From Desulfuromonadaceae bacterium (GTDB lineage: Bacteria > Desulfobacterota > Desulfuromonadia > Geobacterales > Pseudopelobacteraceae), in the NCBI GenBank assembly GCA_028712665.1, contig JAQTRC010000001.1:62001-126000 (forward strand): DNA of 64,000 nt, written 5' to 3'. Positions 62,816 through 64,000 of the stretch are shown here, in pieces. The notes under the pieces are model-generated. The model made no database searches. It was not told where the DNA came from and saw only the letters and a program-made list of their open reading frames with translations. How positions within the stretch are numbered: position 1 is the stretch's first letter; each line of letters begins with the position of its first letter. The position numbers were made by a program, and so were the translations under genes.

Positions 62816-63096
62816 GTCGAGTTATCCTTCCCTTCTATCTCAGTTTTATCTTGCCTGACATTTTAGTCAGTTGTTGATTCATTAGCTGTAAAATTACCCA
62901 TCAGAATTTATATTAATTTTGCAGATTAACAGTATAAAATAAACGCCTGCAAGTATTTGGATCGGTTATTTCTAGTCATAGAGATAGTAATGAGTTAATA
63001 TATATATAATTTTTTAAGTATACAAGAAAATATTAACTATTCCAATTTGCATGAACATAAGAAAGTATTCAGATAAATAGTTTCAGGGTTCTGATC

Positions 63097-63783
63097 ATGG
63101 CGCGCTACGCAATCGGCGACATACATGGTGGAGTAAAGACTTTTCGGGCGCTACTGGATAAGATTAATCTCAGCCATGAAGACACTGTTTATCTGCTTGG
63201 CGATTACGTTGACCGTGGTCAGGAAAGCAAAGGCGTTCTGGATACCATACTGGATTTACTCAATGTCGGGTTTGATATTCGGCCAATAAAGGGGAACCAT
63301 GATGATTTGTTACTGAAAAGCGCCCAGATTGCTCATTACGATTTCTCTTCTGTTTGGTACGATGCGTGGGGACGCCATACCCTTGCAAGTTTCGGGGTCG
63401 AAAATCCTGGACAGGTGCCGGCAAAATATTTGACATTGCTGGATTCAATGCCCAGCATACTGGTAGAAGACGATTTTGTCTTTGTTCATGCAGCATTGGA
63501 TATGGCAAAAGATGACCCTATAAACGAATCAAGTGAAATATTTATGCTGTGGGGAGAGGTCAATTCGGTCAATCCAAAGAAGATTGGTTTTAGAACAGTG
63601 GTGACAGGCCATACTATTCAAACTCTTCCAGCTATTGAGATTTACGTGATGACCAACCGGATATATCTGGACAATGGGGCCTTCACCAACTTGCAGCCGG
63701 ATATGGGAAATCTGGTCGCTTTGAATCTGGATTCCAGAGTATTGATTATTCACCCCTGGATTGATGGACCGACAAAATGGTGA
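63097..63783 (+). CDS. Metallophosphoesterase / PPP-family serine/threonine phosphatase-like
   Basis: YAIGDIHGGVKTFRALL, LLGDYVDRGQESKGVLD, IKGNHDDLLL, VTGHTIQ. Confidence 0.92.
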   Translation: MARYAIGDIHGGVKTFRALLDKINLSHEDTVYLLGDYVDRGQESKGVLDTILDLLNVGFDIRPIKGNHDDLLLKSAQIAHYDFSSVWYDAWGRHTLASFGVENPGQVPAKYLTLLDSMPSILVEDDFVFVHAALDMAKDDPINESSEIFMLWGEVNSVNPKKIGFRTVVTGHTIQTLPAIEIYVMTNRIYLDNGAFTNLQPDMGNLVALNLDSRVLIIHPWIDGPTKW

Positions 63784-63869
63784 TAAGAATGGTAAACGAG
63801 CCTGCACGACTTTCTGAAAACTTTGGATGAAATCGCATATTATCAGAAGGTATGAGTCAACAAACAAGA

Positions 63870-63895
63870 AAAGCCCTTGATTTCTCAAGGACTTT
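63870..63895 (-). terminator. Hairpin downstream of tRNA-Leu (minus-strand terminator)
   Basis: Minus strand AAGTCCTTGA-GAAA-TCAAGGGCTT followed by TTC. Confidence 0.65.
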
Positions 63896-63927
63896 TATAC
63901 TTCTTAGGACGTTGCCTGATACAAAAC

Positions 63928-64000
63928 TGGTAGCGGAGGCCGGACTCGAACCGGCATGACCTCGCGATCGGCAGATTTTGAGTCTGCTGTGTCTACCATT
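63928..64000 (-). tRNA. tRNA-Leu (anticodon CAA), 5' end cut by the window edge
   Basis: Minus strand ...CAGA-CTCAAAA-TCTG... anticodon loop, long variable arm CCGATCGCGAGGTCAT, GCCGGTTCGAGTCCGGC T-arm, CCA end at 63928-63930. Confidence 0.93.

Overview
The window looks like a chromosomal segment of a Geobacter/Desulfuromonadales-type bacterium. This is inferred from gene content and order only. From left to right it contains: (1) the 3' part of a giant repeat adhesin (autotransporter-type beta repeats plus MBG/YDG repeats); (2) a pyrimidine operon pyrR-pyrB-pyrC-carA-[radical SAM, ferritin-like, DUF486]-carB-carB-greA, preceded by a leader with a PyrR-type anti-antiterminator motif and an intrinsic terminator; (3) recG with an AbrB-like N-terminal extension, ribF, and a flippase-like/DUF2723 pair; (4) a type IV pilus block pilB-pilT-pilC-pilS with no pilR or pilA after it, followed by an orphan FtsX-type permease and a decayed junction; (5) a DUF4143 ATPase and a P-type ATPase; (6) a tightly coupled corrinoid protein / UroD-family methyltransferase / DUF1638 / hybrid histidine kinase cluster; (7) pepF, a LysR regulator and a GAF-fused PilB/GspE ATPase; (8) a FecR protein with a CHASE2 cyclase, tRNA-Ala(GGC), a K+ channel, and an HD-GYP response regulator; (9) UbiD, an AmmeMemoRadiSam-type radical SAM protein and an M23 peptidase; (10) a PAS-kinase/receiver/PilZ module, a chemoreceptor, a phosphoesterase and a partial tRNA-Leu(CAA). 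The best candidates for follow-up are the corrinoid-methyltransferase-kinase cluster, the PyrR attenuator, the two divergent tandem carB genes and the AbrB-RecG fusion. All assignments come from reading motifs; no database search was run.
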